From NCBI GenBank assembly GCA_001692895.1, contig KV748210.1, positions 558,001 to 622,000 on the forward strand: a DNA stretch of 64,000 bases, given 5' to 3'. A program made the translations under genes and the position numbers. The number at the start of each line of letters is the position of its first letter. Position 1 is the first letter of the stretch. The DNA is from Cenococcum geophilum 1.58 (Eukaryota > Ascomycota > Dothideomycetes > Gloniales > Gloniaceae). The notes under the pieces were generated by a model, which was not told the origin of the DNA, made no database searches, and worked only from the letters and a program-made list of their open reading frames with translations. This document shows positions 9,400-20,500 of the stretch, in pieces.

Positions 9400-12300
9400 C
9401 CTTTAACTCCCATATACCTCTCTAGCGTTAGTCTAGCCAGTATTATATTACAGTAGATAGTTTCCTAATATTCTTTTATACTCTACTTTAGCTCCTTTCT
9501 CTCTCTTACTATTATCCTTACTAGCCTCTTACGCGTTTTTTTCCTCCTCTATATAGGCCTAGGCCCTAAAGCAGCACTATTCTTTTTCTACTTTCTTCGC
9601 CTGTTTCTCTAATATATCTTCCCTACTTTAGGGTTGTTAGTTTATTCTCCTATAAGGCACCCTAAGGTCCCCCTATAGTTTATTTAGGCGTATCTTAATA
9701 TACTTTATAATATTAGAGTTATATTCCTTTTACGCCCTTTATATTATAGCGGCTTTAATATATAGTTATAGGGGGGGAATATTAGCTTCCTTCTCAAGTA
9801 GTGCTATAGCCGTTTACTTATATCCGCCTATTATACTCTAGAGGCAAGCTATTTAGACCTTTTAGAGTGGTTTAAGGAGCGATTTAGGGGGGCCTTTCTT
9901 AGATTCTTTAATAGCCCAGATACTAGATTTATACGTTATAGTTAGCCAGATAACTGCTGTATATAGTAGGTGTGACCTCTAGAAGTATAAACCCTATATG
10001 GAATTAACGATCCTAAATAATACAATATACTATACTTGGCCCTTATAGGCCGCTTATGCCGCATATACGCTTTACTAGAGCTTACTGTTTACCTATACTT
10101 CTAATACTCTTAGGCCCTAAACTAGTTAACCCCTAAAGCCTTAGATGTGAATTATATGCTAAAGATCTATAGATTAGTTATGTTTTCTTATAAAATATAT
10201 TAGCTGGTATTTCTCTAGTAAGAATTAAACTCTATATTATCTTGCCTATTCTATATAGGTGTTATATACTTTCTCTAGTATTCTATAATTCTTTACGACT
10301 ATTAGCCCGTATATAATTAGGTTTATATTATTAATAAAGCCTATCCCCTAGGTTGCCCCTTCTTTAAAGGAGTTACGTAGGTTGCTTATAAAGAAAAGGA
10401 AGAGTATAGGTAAGAGGGGTAATTCTTATAGTATTCCTGTTACAACTATAATAGGGGGGCTTTAGTATTCGCTAAAGACTAATAATGTTTCTTTTTAACT
10501 TGTAAACCCTTAAATAAATTATATAATCTATTTTAGGAAGCCTTTTGCCCTAAAAATATATAGGAGACGCTTGTAGGGTATATTATTATAGGCGCCACTA
10601 ATATCTAGGCTAAGCATTAATACTATAAAGTCCCTTCGCATCGCCCATGCAAATTTAATGGTAGTAGTGAGTAGCGTAAGTGCTAATAGTGTTAAGCGGT
10701 TCTTTCTTGCCCCTATTTAGCTTTGTAATAGTGGGGCGTATTCCTTAGCCGTATTTACTATATAGTCCGCTATTACCCTTTCTAAGATCTTACTTAGGGT
10801 ATTCTCTAAGGCAATAGGGCGGTAGCTCCCTAGAAATAAGTAGTCTACTTTACCTTCTTTATATAGGATAAACGTTATTATAGCTCTTCTAAGTTTTGGG
10901 TAGTAGCCTATTATAAAGTATACTTTAGCTACATCCGTAAGCTATAGTGCTATTAATAGTCTGTAGGTCTTTAGGGCTTTATTTAGGATCCTATCTAGTC
11001 CTAGTACTATATTATTTAAAAGGCGGCTAATAGTTCTAGCCATTTCTTCGGTTATTATGTCGCTATTAACCCTTAGGCGAGTTACTAGTGCTTTACCTAT
11101 AATATTACTAAAGTCTACTAAAGCTAGTTAAGGGGAAAATCTTCTTATAAGGATCTTTACCTTCTTATTATTGTTATTTATAGCTAGTAATTTACCTAGT
11201 CTTTATAGGGGCGGAATGTGTAGGTCTTCTACTGGACATCCCGCCTTTCTCTTTGCCTATTTTGCTATCCTCTAAAGACCTTTATTATAGGGGAGGCTTA
11301 AATTAGTAGTATGCTTATTTATAAACCGTCTCTAGCTATTCCTTACTTCTTTTTTTAGGGTATTTTTTAGCTGGTTTCTTATATCTTTGTATTATCTCTT
11401 ATTTTTAGGATTATAGCTATTTATATATTTTTTTCTTACTCGTTATTAGCTAGTAATAAGAATTGCGTATTATACGGACTATATATATCGCGCATAGGGG
11501 CCTAGTTTTAAGACTAGGTAATACTCTTCTAGCCTATTTTTAATTACTGCCTAAATCCTTTCTAGTCTTTAGTTAATTTCCTTAGGGGTAGCTAATAAGC
11601 CTCGCTTGTTTAATATTGGGTGGATTTCTTCTAGGTCTTAAAGTTGTTATTTAACTATATTAAGGAAGCTATTTATCTTAAGCTTTCTTATTACATATCT
11701 TTTACTATTTAGTTGCGCCTTAATATCTAGATCTAGCTATATCTGGATAGGGATATGGTTTAAGGCAAGTGCCTATTCTTCTTTGGGGTTACACCTTTTA
11801 AGTCTCTAGTATAGGCCTTTATCCATAAATATAAGGTTAATTATACTTTTAGCGGTGCCTTATTACTATATAATTGCTCCTAGGAGGGTAGCTGGCTTAA
11901 GGCCCTAAGTATCTATAGCTCTTAGTAGGCACTCTACCTGTCGTTTAGCAGCAATATAGATACCCCCCTATTATGGGTGGTAGAGGTTTATATCTCCTAA
12001 TAAGATAAACTCTATACCTTTGGTTTCTAGTAAGCTTATTACTAATATAATATTCTCTATTTATAGGACCCCTTTAACCCTAGGGTTATATATATTAATA
12101 ATCTATACCGGTCCCCTATATATCTGAATTATTATAACTATAATATCTGGGTTAACTACCTGCTATAACCATAAGGATAGGCTAATAGCCTTACTAATTA
12201 TAAAGCACACGCGTATAGCTGCTTTTGGTTTATATAGGAGCTAGAATTTATAGGGGTAGTATGTTAATTATATATAGGTATTATAATACGGCTCTTATAT

Positions 12301-12560
12301 AGTAAGGATATAGTATTTCTCTAGGTCTAGGCTGTCTAGTAAGGGCCTTATAAGATAGTGGTTTATATTGCCGTAGTTATACTATATAATAAATAGGTGG
12401 CGGACCCCTAGCAAGGGTCCTTTGCCTCTACTTTATTCCTCGCTTCTTTTATTTCCACCTTCTCTAGAATATTTAGAACTTCTATCTCTTATATCTATAC
12501 CCTAGTTACTACTTATTTTATATAGAGCTTTTTATTTCCATATCTTGTGTTCCTACTAGC
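9400..12560 (-). pseudogene. LINE-A ORF2: AP-endonuclease and reverse transcriptase, RIP-inactivated
   Basis: On the minus strand the endonuclease lies at about 12550-11700, with the INIYNP region near 12080-12100 and LLGDINLYHP at 11985-12010. After a linker, RT runs from about 11150 to 10150: FILYKEGKVDYL and YRPIALENTLSKI near 10800-10870, LDISGAYNNIPYKRLL near 10580. The catalytic FADD/FVDD box reads F-I-N-N; both Asp codons are now Asn at 10327-10332. Downstream (10100-9400) should be the C-terminal part; I could not place an RNase H or knuckle there with confidence. The role is target-primed reverse transcription; the copy is dead. Confidence 0.82.
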
Positions 12561-12599
12561 GCTTCTATATCTAAATCTATTATTATCTCCAGTTCTTTC

Positions 12600-13830
12600 C
12601 CTATTCTTACTAGTTAGCTATATACCCTTTAAGAGTCGGCTAAGAATATTATATTTACCGCGTTAAGTTTAATTCTTAATTATCCTAGTTTTAAGCTTAC
12701 TATAGCTATCTATAAGGGTCTTTCTATAGAGCGTCCTCTCCCTTATATCCCCTATAACCCTTATATCCCTATATAGTTTAGTAATATCGGGCGGCGTCGC
12801 TTCTAGCCCGTTAAGGCTTAGGATAGCTAGCCTAGCCCCCTAGTATTAAAGGTAGGAAACGCTAAAAAGGCACCTACGCCCCCCTAGCTTATCGCCTATT
12901 ATTTCCATTTATATAACCTAACGTGTAGTTATTCCTACGGCTATTAAGCCCTTACCTTCCGTCTCCTATATTTAATGCAGTCTTCTCTCTCCTACGCCTT
13001 ATATATGCTTTAGTGGCAGTTTACGCATTTTATTTAGCCTTAATTTAAGTAGTATCTTATATTGTAGGGGCCTATATAGTAGCCGCAGCACATCTATACT
13101 ACGTATATGGATTAGGTATATCCCTATTATACACAGCAATAGTATTATTTTAGGCGGAGTCTATAGTTATAGAGCCTTACATTATATATAAGGCTATTTA
13201 TAATAATACCTTTTTAGATAAGGAGATTTTATATTCCTAGTGTATATATGCTGACGATAAGAAAGCCATGCGTTTAATTAGTATCTCCTTAGTAAGTCTC
13301 TAGCGACCCTTATATTCTTTTATTATTCTTATTATATACTTAGTTTACATTTTCCTATTAAAGCTATTAAATTTAGGTAATCTTAAGTCCTAGTATAAGG
13401 CGTTCTGTTTATTTTACTATCTTATATATAGTTGCTATATTATCCGCCTAGCGTCCCTTTTCTACCCTAAGGCTTAGGGGAACCGCTAGAACTTTAACTG
13501 GGTAATCTTTATAAAGCACTTTTATGCTAATACGTTCTCCTAGCCTATCCCCTGCCCTTATAGCTTATTCCTTTACCTATTAGTCCCTTAGGGTAACTCT
13601 AATATCTCCGCTCCTAAGGTGTTAGACTATAATAGCATTATAGACCTTTTTACGAATCTTTATAAGGACTTCTATTTCTAATTATCCCCTAAGCCCCTCT
13701 GCTTTTTCTATATTTAGTTATATTATAATTATATACCCAGATATTATCTTTAGGGGGGTGGGTTTCCTATACTATAAAAGCGCAGCTATAGCGGCCTAGG
13801 TACGGTTCGCCAGTAAAAAGGGTTTTTATT
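12600..13830 (-). pseudogene. LINE-A ORF1: gag-like nucleic-acid-binding protein
   Basis: Minus-strand coding remnant upstream of ORF2. A zinc-knuckle remnant is at about 12980-13030: C-V-N-C, then a position reading Tyr (CAT to TAT would give it from His), A-W read with a stop, and a Cys. This matches the C..C...H.AW...C pattern of fungal LINE ORF1 proteins. The remainder is too RIP-mutated to call start and end, so the limits are approximate. Confidence 0.55.
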
Positions 13831-14253
13831 TATTTTTAATTTTACTTAGCTATTAGAGGATTTAATTAAGGGTTTACTAGAGGGGCGCCTAAGGTTTACT
13901 AAACTAGTAGAGCCATTCTACTAGCTATATTAGTTCGTTATAGCTAATAGTTACTCCCCTATAACTCCGGATACTAAACGCGTCTAATAGGCTTTATATT
14001 TTATTAGATGCCTTCTTAATAGAGGTCTTTCTACTTTATAGTATAGTATTCGCCCATTCTTATTATAGAGGGCTATTGCTAGGTGTAGTTCTAGTAGACA
14101 CGCGCAAGTGCAAACTACTATCGTTTAACGTATACCTTCCCTATAATGTATGCATCTTAGGGGGATTCTCTAGGTGTTTTTTAGGGTTCTTTTAGTTGGT
14201 TTTGGTCTTTTTGGGCCGGGTGTAGCAAGAGCTCCTTTTCTAAAGTTCAAGCC

Positions 14254-14559
14254 TCTACTATATATTTTAACAGCTTTTTATTTTCTAGACTCTATAATTT
14301 CTTGCCGTATTTATAGTATCTCTTTAACTTAGTACTATACTATCTTAGTTTATTATCGCATCCTATATTATTAAGTATCTCTAATATTAACCTAACCTAT
14401 AACCTAATTGATCTTTAGATTATATTTCTATAACTAAGGTATACTTAATACTGCCTTATCCCGTCCTAATAGTAGGATATTAAAAGATATTTTAATTTAT
14501 CTCCCTTTAATAGTTATCTAAATAGGTCCTATTTTAAGATTAATAATGCCTCCTTTATA
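14254..14559 (-). pseudogene. Gypsy-2 fragment: protease-RT linker
   Basis: Reverse-strand match to Gypsy-3 at about 36420-36740 (for example the LLLGRDKV region). It continues the RT fragment ending at 8703 and is cut at 14559 by the Fot1 element. Confidence 0.85.
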
Positions 14560-14576
14560 ACGTACCCGACTACTAA

Positions 14577-14618
14577 GTAGCAAACACCACTATATAGCGA
14601 ACCCATTAAAATCACGAC
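14577..14618 (+). repeat. Fot1 left terminal inverted repeat
   Basis: Forty-two bp that pair with 16336-16377 on the other strand without gaps. The shared core is GCGAACCCAT(T/C)AAAATC. Mismatches are C-to-T or G-to-A changes, nearly all in this left copy, so the left end is RIP-mutated and the right end is close to original. Confidence 0.88.
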
Positions 14619-14644
14619 GCGTTCTGTAACTACTATTAAAATAG

Positions 14645-16284
14645 CTATACCACAACAATAAGAAGCCTTACATAGAAAGGGCAGATTAATTCTAGCTCTC
14701 TAGGCCTATAAGCAGGGCTAAACTAATTCCCTTAACGCCGCCGCGGTGTTATATAATATGTCCGAAACAATAGCCAGGCGATACATTACCGGTATTTAAC
14801 CAAAACGCGGTTCTTACGCGTTAAATCACCTTCTTACACCTGTGTAAGAAGACAGTCTTAAGTAGTAGATCTTATTAATGGATTGACGCGGTATGCCACC
14901 TAGGATCGCGACCGTACGGCAGATAGCTAGTATTCTAACCGCATAGTGCGCTGGATTAGCTACCCTAGTATTAGTTAGCCTAACTTAGGTACTAAGATTT
15001 ATTAAGCGCCACGACGACCTATAATCTAAATATAATCGCAAGTATAACTATTAGCGTGCTAAATACGAGGATCCTATACTTATTTAAGGCTAGTTTAAAC
15101 GCGTTTAAGACATAAAAATATAATATAGGATTCTTAATAAGGACACTTAGAATTTTAATAAGACCGGCTGCTAGATAGGTATTATTATAACTATAAAGGT
15201 TATTACTAGAACTAATAGGGCTGGTAAACCTAGGATAATATAGCCAGGTAATTAAGAATGGGTTATAATAATTAAAACCATTAATACACGGGGAGACGCA
15301 ATTTTACCGCTAGTTATCTTTAAGGTAGTAATGCACTAAGCTACCTAGTATAAAAACGGGATTATACCACATAACTAGTTAATTAGTGTTAGCGATAATG
15401 GCTAAACAATTAACGAAATTGGCCTAACCTAGCTAATAGAGGTATTCTATAAGCATATAAAGGATCGTACTATTAGCCGCTATTAACTACTAGTCCTTAA
15501 TAGCCATGGTAGCCATATTACCCCTAAATTTAACTAGTTCTATCTAAAGCACCAAATTATTATCCTTTATATGCCCCCCTATTTATTATACCTACTGTAG
15601 CCCCTAAATATAGGTTATTTCTTAATCCTTAAGTAAGCCTACGACCGCCTTATTAAGTAGATAATAAGCTATAGTATTAACCATATTAATAAACGCAAAT
15701 TCCTGCCTCTATATAGGCAGGCTAGGCAGATAGTACTATATTAGAATAATATATAGGCAGGATTTGCAGCTACTGGCCTAGTTCTATATAGCCCTAATCG
15801 CGTACTAGCACAGCTACACACCGAATATTAGACGCTATTACCCTAATATCTACAATTAAATGTATCTTAGGCAGCTAAAATACCTTATAATATTGCTAAA
15901 CTATAACACCAGACGGCCCTGCTAAGGCGCTATCTTAAATAGCGTACGTATAGCCTACTGAGTCCAATAGGACAAGCCCTTACTTAGCTTATTAAGGGTT
16001 ATAAAATGGCAATGTTAAGCGCTGTCTTGCTTGCAAGCAAAAATGAAAAGCTATATATAGAAAACCAGTACCAGAAAAGGAAGAGGGCAACTAGGCGCAA
16101 GTATATAGCTAAGGGGGGTGTTCTATTAGGAGCAGAAGGGCTATCTCGCGCACGAGCTGCCCAGGAGGCTATGGTAGAGGTAGCGGCCGAGCGACCGCAG
16201 CGAGCAGTGCGCAAGTGCAGTATGTGTCAATCGACAGAACATACAGCACGTACGTGCCCAAGACGTCAGATAAGCAGTAAGTAG
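14645..16284 (+). pseudogene. Fot1/pogo transposase, RIP-inactivated
   Basis: A single frame leads to a TAG at 16282-16284. The N-terminal helix-turn-helix is at about 14690-14830 (NAAAVLY pattern). The DDD catalytic domain runs from about 15150 to 15630: NF-N-KTG at 15151, L-N-SHGSH at 15496 and the MPP...LLQPL-N-IG segment at about 15570-15615. The three catalytic Asp positions all read Asn (15157-15159, 15499-15501, 15607-15609). The C-terminal 92 codons (16006-16284) are free of stops, basic (KRKRATRRK), and end in a CX2CX4HX4C zinc knuckle (Cys at residues 71, 74, 84; His 79). A C-terminal knuckle is common in fungal pogo transposases. The enzyme would cut and paste DNA at TA sites; this copy is dead. 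Confidence 0.9.
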
Positions 16285-16335
16285 ATAGCTACAGCAAATA
16301 CAATTATTCGTGGTTGAGGAATTCGCGTTTTTGGT

Positions 16336-16377
16336 GTCGCGATTTTGATGGGTTCGCCACATGGTGGTATTCGCCAC
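16336..16377 (-). repeat. Fot1 right terminal inverted repeat
   Basis: Partner of 14577-14618. It keeps CpA and TpG (GATGGGTTCGCC, CACATGGTGG), so it is nearly free of RIP. ACGTACGT follows at 16376-16383, then the TA target site. Confidence 0.88.
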
Positions 16378-16383
16378 GTACGT

Positions 16384-16934
16384 TAGGCTATTAAATCTTC
16401 TAAAATTATAATTAATAGATATAGGTGCCTCTTTTATTTATAAGGTAATTCTATTTATTTAACTACTACTAGTAAGATATAGTTCCTTATTATTCTACTA
16501 TCTATTAGTGCTTTAAACTATTAATCTTACTAATTAACTTATTAATTTAAGTACCGTCCTTAAATTCTTTTAAGGATCTAAGGCTCTACTATTAGCTCCC
16601 TTTAGTTTTATAGGCCTCTACTTTCCCTAACTATTAGCTACTTAATCCTATTATATATAGCTCGCTCTTTAGCTAATACCTAGTTTACTTTTTATCCCTA
16701 ATATATTATAAATATATATTCTCTAGGTATTCCTACTACTATTATCCGTTTAAATATTTTTCTATAAGAAATCTTCTTAATTAAAGTATTAAGTCTCCTA
16801 ACCCTTAAACTTCTATTAGATACTATCTGTATATATACTTAGTATTTCTATATTATTATTTATTTAGCGCCTAATATATCCTTATAGGGTACTTCTAATT
16901 TTTTTTCTTTTAGGTTTTTATGTATATTGTATAT
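16384..16934 (-). pseudogene. Gypsy-2 fragment: gag/protease region
   Basis: Reverse-strand match to Gypsy-3 at about 35880-36430, collinear with the piece ending at 14559. It is cut at 16934 by the Copia-2 LTR. The last five bases, TATAT, are the target site duplicated at 22901-22905. Confidence 0.87.
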
Positions 16935-17115
16935 TGTTGGTTACACAAGGGGATATTACGTAGCTACGGTTCGTAGATAGTATAATAATTGTTCTTGATT
17001 GTATATCGATCAGGGGGGGAGACGAGGAGCTTAAGGCTCCTCGCTACACTAGTGCCGCGGCGACACGTGACGGCAACTTGCCGCATGTAATGGCAACTTG
17101 CCTATATTCCCAACA
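16935..17115 (-). repeat. Copia-2 left (3') LTR
   Basis: It has TGTTGG...CCAACA borders. Inside is a perfect stem CGAGGAGC-TTAAG-GCTCCTCG near 17024-17044 and two copies of the small palindrome GGCAACTTGCC near 17073-17101. It differs from the right LTR mainly by transitions and by the length of a G run. Confidence 0.92.
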
Positions 17116-17322
17116 CTAGCAACTCTTCTTTTGCGGTTACTATCTATATATATATACCGCTCGACTAGCGTAATAAATATTAATCCTCCTTACTTACTAT
17201 TGCAATTGTAATATAAGTCTCGCTGTCCTAAAAGTTTGCCTCTTAGCACGTGGTGCTTTCTTACTTAGGAGTTGTAGGTAGATATCTTATTTGGAGGGCC
17301 GCTAAGGCGCTAGTAGTAAGCG

Positions 17323-17369
17323 AGCTAATAGCAATTTTCCATCCCGGGGATGGAAAATCCTAATTGGCT
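17323..17369. repeat. Conserved 47-bp hairpin, copy 1
   Basis: The inner arms ATTTTCCATCCC and GGGATGGAAAAT are perfect complements around a single base. After a 3-nt mismatch the outer arms AGCTAAT and ATTGGCT pair again. The same structure is at 58564-58610 and, decayed, at 32278-32324. It keeps CpA/TpG (CCATCC, GATGG) in RIP-mutated surroundings. Confidence 0.85.
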
Positions 17370-17407
17370 AGGTTAAGTTAGGGTCTGCAGAATCTAACTA
17401 ATTAGAT

Positions 17408-17430
17408 AACTTTGACCGCCGGTTAAAGTT
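17408..17430. repeat. CGGTTAAAGTT palindrome, copy 2
   Basis: The arms AACTTTGACCG and CGGTTAAAGTT pair with one mismatch, preceded by an ATCTAACTAATTAGAT segment. The same unit lies at 3349-3371 (other strand) and 32207-32229. Confidence 0.8.
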
Positions 17431-17569
17431 CCTAGATATCTTAAGACCTTACGTAACTAAGAAATTTCTAGGGACTCCCTTTTAACCTAACCTTTAACTT
17501 ATATATATAGAGTATTTGTATTAATAAACGTCTCTAGTGCCTTGTTTAGGTTCGCCTTCGTTATTATAT

Positions 17570-20500
17570 CTACTAGGTTATCTTAGCCATTAATCTATTA
17601 AATCTTAAAGAGTTTTTAACGCTTATAGGATTGCTAAAGTACTATAATATTGATTATAAGGCGCTTCTCCTTTATAGTACTAAGCTTAACTAAATACTTA
17701 TAGAGGGAATATAAGTTGGTGCATATAATTGTAGGGATAATAGAAAGTTCGAGTTAATCTATAATTATCTTTAGGGTAGTTCTAATTGCAATTACTATAT
17801 TAACTTCGCTAACTATTCTATATATCTCTAACGCTAGGACGCTTTAAGTAATATACTTACTTTTAGTTAAGCTTTAATAGATAAGGTTACCGTAGATTAT
17901 AAAGTTATTCTCTCTAGTAAATTTATTTGTGATAATAATCTTATATCCTAACTAGAAGCTAAAATCTTTATTATTTATAAACGATCTATTAATAAATACA
18001 AAGAGCTTAGTAGTGGGAAGATTAATAGGCATATAGAGTAGTCCCCGATTAAGATGGTTTATTTACTAAAAAAGACGCTTATTTAGGGCAAGAACGTTGT
18101 CCTTAGTAGGTTCCTAGTATTAAGCGGTAATAGAGAGATTGAATAAAGCCTTAGGTTAATAGATAGAAGTAATATAAGCTTCGTAAGTACGTTACTCCAC
18201 ATATCCTTGCTTTAGAGAATTAATGTTAATAATATTAATCTTCTTACCTTAACCCTTCTGGCGTAAAGTAATGGAATCCTTGTTTAGGGAGAGGATATAT
18301 CCATTAAAGAGTAATAGTATTGTTAAATTAAGCTTTTCTTTTAGCTTTACTATAAGATTTGCCTTTACTAGCTTATCTTCTTTAAGAGCTAAGAATTAGT
18401 CGTCTCTTAAGATAATTATATTATTAGTTTATATGCCGACAATTCCGAATAGAGTTCCTGTGGTTATAATAAGGAAGTAGGGATTAAATATAGAAGTAGT
18501 TATTAAAAGCTTCTCTTTATGGTGCTTACTATAGGTAGCCTACTAATGAGTTCCTGCCTCTGCAATTCCGTATAATGGCTTAAGTATAACCATAATTATA
18601 TCTTCGGGATATTAGTGGCGAATTTACTCTAGAAGGTATGCTAATATTAAGTGCTAAAGGTGTATCTCTAATTAGGTGTAGGCCTAGGTAATATCTTATA
18701 AATAGACCGCCATTCTATTCTTTATTAAGGAGGAAGCTAATATAACAATAACTTATTAACTAGCTCGTTAAATTATAGGAGATTGCGTAAGGATTATCTC
18801 CTTACTATTATTATTATAACCTTAGATAATAAGCCTTAATTTCTTAAATAGGGCGTTAGTAGCCTTGCCCTTAATCTTATTAACTATTCTTAACTTAAAG
18901 ATGCGAACTTTATTAAACTTAGTAGGGTTATACTTCTTAAATTTAAAGACTCCTCTTGCGATAAGACCGTTGATCTCCTACTTATTAGATGCTTGGAAAG
19001 GAGCTCCTGGGGTTATAATACAACCTTCCTTTTAGAGCTGTTTTGCGAGCTTAAAGTTAGTCTTCTCTTTAGCTGTTATAAAGGCCATTAATAACTTAAC
19101 TCTATTCTTAATAGCGGCAACAAATTATTCTTTAAAATTAATAAAATATTGGTAATTTTGTGATCCCTTTAGGCGACCTCTACCGCGTCGTGGTTATGGC
19201 GCATCTACTACAATTATATTGGGATTGTAGTCGCCTTCTAGAGTATATTAATTATGGTTTTCTTTTAGAGTATCTTCTAGGGCATCCTATAAAGGCTTAG
19301 AATTGTTATCTTTATAATAAGGCTTAATAACAGTTAAATAGAATTAAGTGGGTCTATAAGGCATCTAAATAGTATAAGTTTAACTATTAATTATAATAAG
19401 TTAATATAGGCCTAACTATCCTCCCTTTTTACGCTATACGCGTATCTTAGACTGGAGTGGCAGATTAATTATAGTTAAGGTGTTTAGGCTATTTCTTATT
19501 CCTAGTACGTTATTAACCTGGCGTATAGCATAGAGGCATTATACCTCCTTTATTACCTTATAAATCGCCTTAGCTCGTTATATAACGGAGGGAGATAGTA
19601 GAGAATTATTAGTTATTTGTAGGTAGGCGCTAAAGACTAGTAATATAGGTATAAGTCTATCTAGGCTAGCGGAATTATTAATAGCTTTAATAGCTATTTG
19701 CAAGGTAAGTTCTTTGCTAATATCCTTTAGTTCTAAAGAGACAATTATATATACATGGCGTAATGGCGCGTAATATTACTCTACTTTTTTAATACTATTA
19801 TATGCCTTAATAGGGACTTCCTTAACCTCAATTGCCATTACCTTTATTTGTTGTCGGAACTCTATAGATAAAAAGTTCTTTCCTATATTATAGACGATTT
19901 AATTAGGGGGTCCTAGGTAGATATTAATCTAGTATAACTAAAGGGTATCCTATGCATTCCTAGCTAACATATCCTTTAAGAATTGTGCGGCTTAGAAGGA
20001 GGTTAAGAAGTCGACAATTTAGAGTACTGGCTTGCCGCTAAGGTATATAACGTTAATAATAATATAGAAGTTAAAGTTATAGTTATCTTTAAGAGTAAAC
20101 TTAAATTGGCTAGGGGACCTCTAGTTTATTTGGTAGTAGTAGTAGTATTTTATAAGATGCTTAATTGCCTTAACCTTAACTTTATAGCCTGCTTGTTAAA
20201 GAACCCTAAGTAATTGGTAAACTAATAGGTAACTAAAACAACGGTGTAGTTGGCGTAACTCTAACTTAGTTAAATGGCTCTAAGCAACACTCTTTTCTGG
20301 TTATTAAAGGAGTAGCTAAGGGTAACCCTACTTACGTATAATAGGCACCTGATTATCTCCCTGCACGAGTATATTCTTAAGGTTATTAAGCTTAACGCCT
20401 AGTTTATCTATATCTCTAATATAAAATAGAAACAGGGTATTTATAGGAATAACGTAAAAAGTAATATACCCTAAGGGGGTTTAAACCCTAATTATGCTAA

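Larger units (their letters stand above)
8704..14253 (-). mobile_element. LINE-A: full-length non-LTR retrotransposon (Tad1-like)
   Basis: A 5.55-kb minus-strand LINE sits inside Gypsy-2: the sequence left of 8703 and right of 14254 joins up when compared with Gypsy-3 (about 36730-36790). An imperfect 13-bp duplication (TATACTATATAAT at 8691-8703, TCTACTATATATT at 14254-14266) brackets it. Order on the minus strand is ORF1 with zinc knuckle, ORF2 with AP-endonuclease and RT, then a 3' UTR. The 5' 150 bp (14100-14250) carries fewer RIP changes than the rest. Confidence 0.85.
14560..16383 (+). mobile_element. Fot1/pogo-family DNA transposon (1.82 kb)
   Basis: A Tc1/mariner-superfamily element flanked by TA at 14558-14559 and 16384-16385, the expected TA duplication, inserted in Gypsy-2, which resumes at once on the right. 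Terminal inverted repeats lie at 14577-14618 and 16336-16377 and differ only by transitions. The outer 6 bp ACGTAC is also inverted, with 11 extra bases on the left. It encodes one transposase. The length matches the usual 1.8-2 kb of Fot1 elements. Confidence 0.9.
17116..17570 (-). other. Copia-2 3' noncoding region with hairpin module
   Basis: There is no gene between the end of pol and the 3' LTR. On the minus strand AAAAGAAGAG lies close to the LTR and could be the polypurine tract. The region holds the GCCGCTAAGGCGCTAG segment (about 17299-17314), the hairpin (17323-17369) and the CGGTTAAAGTT palindrome (17408-17430), described separately. Confidence 0.6.

Noticed and set aside
15999..16377. 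Two minus-strand ORFs over the Fot1 3' end
   Set aside because: Both are antisense to the transposase C-terminus, whose frame and zinc knuckle are clear.
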